Source of the DNA: Geofilum rhodophaeum
GTDB taxonomy: Bacteria; Bacteroidota; Bacteroidia; Bacteroidales; Marinilabiliaceae
DNA: 64,000 nt
Direction: 5' to 3'
NCBI RefSeq assembly: GCF_002210225.1
Contig: NZ_MWUJ01000001.1
Location: forward strand, 124,001 to 188,000
Shown here in pieces: positions 61,036 to 64,000 of this stretch (positions within the stretch are counted from its first letter, which is position 1; every line of letters begins with the position of its first letter). The translations under genes were made by a program, and so were the position numbers. Under the pieces are notes generated by a model. The model saw only the letters and a list, made by a program, of their open reading frames with translations. It searched no databases and was not told where the DNA came from.

Positions 61036-64000
61036 TCAGGGCATAAAGGAACGCGGCGTTTTTCCGTAATATTTCTGAAAGGCACGGGAAAAGTTACCCG
61101 GTTCGGAATAGCCCAGCCGATCGGCGACCTCATTAACATTATACCGGCCCGATTGCAACAATTCCAGCGCATACTTCATACGAATTTCAGCAATCAATTC
61201 GGAAACTGAGCGCGCACTTTGCGCTTTCACTTTTCGGTAAAGCTGGGTGCGACTCAAATGGAGTTTTTCAGCCAACAGCTGCACATCAAAAACGCCCTCT
61301 TCGATGTGCTGACGAACACTTTGAATAAAGGTGTCGACCAGGGATTCCTCCTCAACTTCCTCGCTTTTATTCTTACTGTCGGGCAGGGCAGCTTGTGCCC
61401 TTTCTTTCAGTTGCTGCCACGACTGCAACAAGCGGCGGACGTGGGCCAACAAGAGCGGTGTTTGGAAGGGTTTGCTTAAATACACATCGGCTCCGGATTC
61501 CACCCCTTCCACCTGCTCCTCCGAAGCACTCAGCGAAGTAAGCATCAATACCGGAATAAAGCAGGTGCGCATGTCGTTGCGCAAGTGACGGCACATTTCG
61601 AGGCCCGACCACTCAGGCATCACCACATCACTCACAATGAGATCGGGCAAATATTGCAGCGCCTTTTCAAAGCCCTCACGGCCGTCAGCAGCCGTAAGTA
61701 CTTTATAATCGGTCTGCAGCACCGCGGCCAGATAGCTGCGGATATCCGGATTGTCCTCCACCACAAGCACCGTAGCTGCACCCGGATCTTGCGCCTCCGG
61801 CTCGGGTGACTCAACAGCGGGAGAAGGGACTTCTTCCTGCGCTACGGTAGGACTTGGGGCCCATTCGAAGGGCAGGATTACCGTAAAGCAACTGCCTTTC
61901 CCGGGACTGCTCTCTACCCGAATTTGCCCCTTATGCAGATGCACCAATTCTCTGATGTAGGCGAGTCCCACCCCGCTGCTCTCCGCTTCAGAGGCGGATT
62001 CGGAGCGGTAAAACAACTCAAAAATCTGCGCTTGTACCTCTGCGGTCATTCCCGCGCCATTATCCCTTACCCGGGCCTGAAGCAGGAAATCGCGCCCTGC
62101 CTGCCCGGGAATCGGACTTCCCGCCTGCAATTCCAGAACTACCTGTCCCCCTTCGGATGTGTACTTAAAGGCATTGCTCAACAAATTATAAAAAATCTTC
62201 TCCAACTTATCGGCATCCCCCAACACCTTAACTTCTCCCAGTCGATTATCAAAATGATAGGCAATATTGTGGTCCCTGGCCTTAAGCTCAAAAGAAGCAA
62301 AAATAGCATACAGAAACTGAGAAAGATCCAGCGCCTGTTGCGCCAACACCTCGTGGCCGGCTTCAATGCGCTTTACAGCCAGCAGCTGATTCAGCAGGCG
62401 CAACAAACGATGCGCATTGCGCTGCACCAGACGCAGATAATTCTCACGGTCATCGGCGGGCACTTCAGTGTTGAGCAGACGCTCCACAGGATCGAGTATC
62501 AGCGTCAGTGGTGTTCGCAACTCATGCGATATGCTGGTAAAAAAACGGGTACGCAAGCCCTGCATTTCGCGCAGCTTTTCCACCTCAAAGCGCTCCATTT
62601 CAATTTGATGCTTGAGTCGCCATTTCATTAAAAAGAGATAATATACAGCCAGTACCGAGAGCAGTAAAAGCAGCACATAAACCGCATAAGCCCAGCCACT
62701 CCGCCACCAGGGAGGCAGAATGCGCACCTTCAAAACAGCCTCCCGCTCACTCCAAAGTCCATCGCTGTTGGCCGCCCTTACTCTAAAAACGTAGTCGCCA
62801 GGCGCAAGAGCGCTGTAGGCAGCACGTTGAAAACGACCATCGCTCTTCACCCAATCGGTATCGTAGCCTTCCAGCTTCCAGGCATAACGATTCTCCAGGG
62901 GATTGACATAGTGCATGGCCGAAAATTCCAGGGCAAAATCACGCTTGCTGTAATCCAGCGCAATTTCGGACCTCATCAACAAAGGAAGGGCAGACTGCAC
63001 CTGCTCGTTATTCACGTACAAAGCAGTCAGTTGCACCTGGGGAGCCACTTCATTCCCACGCAGCTCGCGGGGGACAAAGCTCACATATCCATCGAGTCCC
63101 CCAAAATACAGGCGCCCGGTAATACTGTCCCTAAATCCGGAACCATCCACAAATTCATAACCCCGAACACCGCCCCGCACCATAAAATTTTCAATGCTGC
63201 CGCTGAGCGGATCTACCTTTGAAATGCCTCTTTTGTGACTCACCCACAACTGACCCGCTTCATCCGGCAAGATCATGGCAATGTAGGCATCTGCCAAACC
63301 ATGCTCCCGGTTAAAAACACGCAGTTCGCCGGTCTCCTTATCGATGCGACAAAGTCCATTGCCTGTGCCGACCCAAACATGGCCCTCGCGGTCGCTGCAG
63401 AGGGCGTACACCCGATTGTCGGGTAAGCGCCTGCCCGCTTCCGCCGAACGCGAATAATGCAGGGTGTCGGTCCACGCCCCGCCCACACTGTCGCGCACAA
63501 TGCCATAGAGGCCCAACAACTCGGTGCCCACCCATATTTTGCCGTCTTGTCCAAAAGCCAGACTCATCACATTGGAAGGGGCGTGGGCTTCCGGAAGCTC
63601 ATGTATTTCAAAAACCTCCTTACTGCGTTCGTAGCGCAGCAGCTGACTCGATCCGCCCACCCAAAGGTCGCCTTTGGGGTCTTCACCAATCACATAAAAA
63701 GGGGCATGGGGCACCCTGTCGGGATGATAGCGCTCCAACTGCCTGCTCTGCTGTTTGTAGCGATAAAGTCCCATGCGGTAGCCCATCCAAACATCACCGC
63801 TTCTATCCCGATACAAAGCGCGGACGTTTTCTGAGGTGAAAAGCGGATGGGTTTCGGCTTGCAAGACCTGCGGTTCGCTGAGCCCAAGTGCAGCACGTGC
63901 CCAACCGTGAGCACTCGAGCCCAGCCAGAGCTCATCACCTACGCGCAAAACAGCCCTTACGGGGGCCGTATGCAACTGCTGGTTTACCTCCAGCACAAAA
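61036..64000 (-). CDS. Hybrid two-component system regulator (HTCS), N-terminus missing
   Basis: About 988 residues are visible; the frame is open to the right edge. Family members of this layout are about 1300-1400 aa, so the signal peptide and part of the sensor are missing. Visible order: two-component propeller repeats to about residue 310 (GHVWVGTGNGLCRIDKETGE), Y_Y_Y domain about 345-425 (YAWKLEGYDTDWV), one membrane helix about 434-457, HisKA with SISHELRTPLTLI (His near 490), HATPase (NLLSNAFKYTSEGG, GVGLAYIRELVHLHKG), receiver about 742-858 (VVEDNPDIRSY, SDVVMPEWSG, YLSKPF) and an AraC-type DNA-binding domain to the C-terminus (LAEKLHLSRTQLYRKVKA, NEVADRLGYSEPGNFSRAF). It senses an oligosaccharide in the periplasm and activates PUL promoters; the shared 41-bp block is a candidate target. 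Confidence 0.96.
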   Translation of the reverse strand, partial: FVLEVNQQLHTAPVRAVLRVGDELWLGSSAHGWARAALGLSEPQVLQAETHPLFTSENVRALYRDRSGDVWMGYRMGLYRYKQQSRQLERYHPDRVPHAPFYVIGEDPKGDLWVGGSSQLLRYERSKEVFEIHELPEAHAPSNVMSLAFGQDGKIWVGTELLGLYGIVRDSVGGAWTDTLHYSRSAEAGRRLPDNRVYALCSDREGHVWVGTGNGLCRIDKETGELRVFNREHGLADAYIAMILPDEAGQLWVSHKRGISKVDPLSGSIENFMVRGGVRGYEFVDGSGFRDSITGRLYFGGLDGYVSFVPRELRGNEVAPQVQLTALYVNNEQVQSALPLLMRSEIALDYSKRDFALEFSAMHYVNPLENRYAWKLEGYDTDWVKSDGRFQRAAYSALAPGDYVFRVRAANSDGLWSEREAVLKVRILPPWWRSGWAYAVYVLLLLLSVLAVYYLFLMKWRLKHQIEMERFEVEKLREMQGLRTRFFTSISHELRTPLTLILDPVERLLNTEVPADDRENYLRLVQRNAHRLLRLLNQLLAVKRIEAGHEVLAQQALDLSQFLYAIFASFELKARDHNIAYHFDNRLGEVKVLGDADKLEKIFYNLLSNAFKYTSEGGQVVLELQAGSPIPGQAGRDFLLQARVRDNGAGMTAEVQAQIFELFYRSESASEAESSGVGLAYIRELVHLHKGQIRVESSPGKGSCFTVILPFEWAPSPTVAQEEVPSPAVESPEPEAQDPGAATVLVVEDNPDIRSYLAAVLQTDYKVLTAADGREGFEKALQYLPDLIVSDVVMPEWSGLEMCRHLRNDMRTCFIPVLMLTSLSASEEQVEGVESGADVYLSKPFQTPLLLAHVRRLLQSWQQLKERAQAALPDSKNKSEEVEEESLVDTFIQSVRQHIEEGVFDVQLLAEKLHLSRTQLYRKVKAQSARSVSELIAEIRMKYALELLQSGRYNVNEVADRLGYSEPGNFSRAFQKYYGKTPRSFMP

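Noticed and set aside
1-64000. CRISPR arrays, tRNA or rRNA genes, prophage or intact insertion sequences
   Set aside because: No regularly spaced repeats, cloverleaf-type segments, integrases or transposase genes were found on reading the window.

Overview
This window looks like part of a pectin-degradation locus (polysaccharide utilisation loci, PULs) from a member of the Bacteroidota. The evidence is SusC/SusD pairs, type IX secretion (T9SS) C-terminal sorting domains, a hybrid two-component sensor, promoters of the TTG-N20-TAnnTTTG type, and many Bacteroidota-style lipoproteins. The gene set suggests a free-living or plant-debris degrader, perhaps of the Marinilabiliales/Prolixibacteraceae type; that placement is a guess from gene style only. 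No tRNA, rRNA, CRISPR array or intact insertion sequence was seen.

The substrate is most likely rhamnogalacturonan-I (RG-I). The window encodes four PL11 rhamnogalacturonan lyases, a GH28, a GH105 unsaturated glycuronyl hydrolase, a GH106 rhamnosidase fused to a CE12 acetylesterase, a second CE12 esterase, GH2 and GH35 enzymes for galactan-type side chains, and an L-rhamnose mutarotase.

Layout: (1) 1-2946, minus strand, a SusC-like receptor cut by the window edge. (2) 3266-15371, minus, an enzyme operon transcribed PL11 > GH2 > CE12 > rhamnose mutarotase > barrel-less GH31-like lipoprotein > GH106-CE12 > GH105. (3) 15539-20782, minus: AraC regulator, SGNH hydrolase, PL11 with a T9SS domain, GH28. 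(4) 20987-31004, plus: sugar porter, DUF5107-TPR protein, GH2, GH35. (5) 31424-38530, minus: two T9SS-secreted PL11 lyases, one carrying autotransporter-type PATR repeats. (6) 38666-41665, minus: an unrecognised T9SS-secreted protein with an internal duplication. (7) 41855-57553, minus: FAS1 > SusC > SusD > FAS1 > FAS1 > SusC > SusD. (8) 57875-60844, minus: GH2. (9) 61036 to the right edge, minus: hybrid two-component regulator, N-terminus missing.

Inferred flow: surface PL11 enzymes cut RG-I, SusCD pairs (with FAS1 lipoproteins in the usual SusE/F position) import oligosaccharides, periplasmic CE12, GH2, GH35, GH106, GH105 and GH28 trim them, the MFS porter takes up monosaccharides, and the mutarotase feeds rhamnose catabolism encoded elsewhere.

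The most notable observations are the FAS1-SusCD gene block, a 41-bp sequence shared immediately upstream of three PUL promoters, the GH31-like lipoprotein that lost its catalytic barrel, and the PL11-PATR-T9SS fusion.
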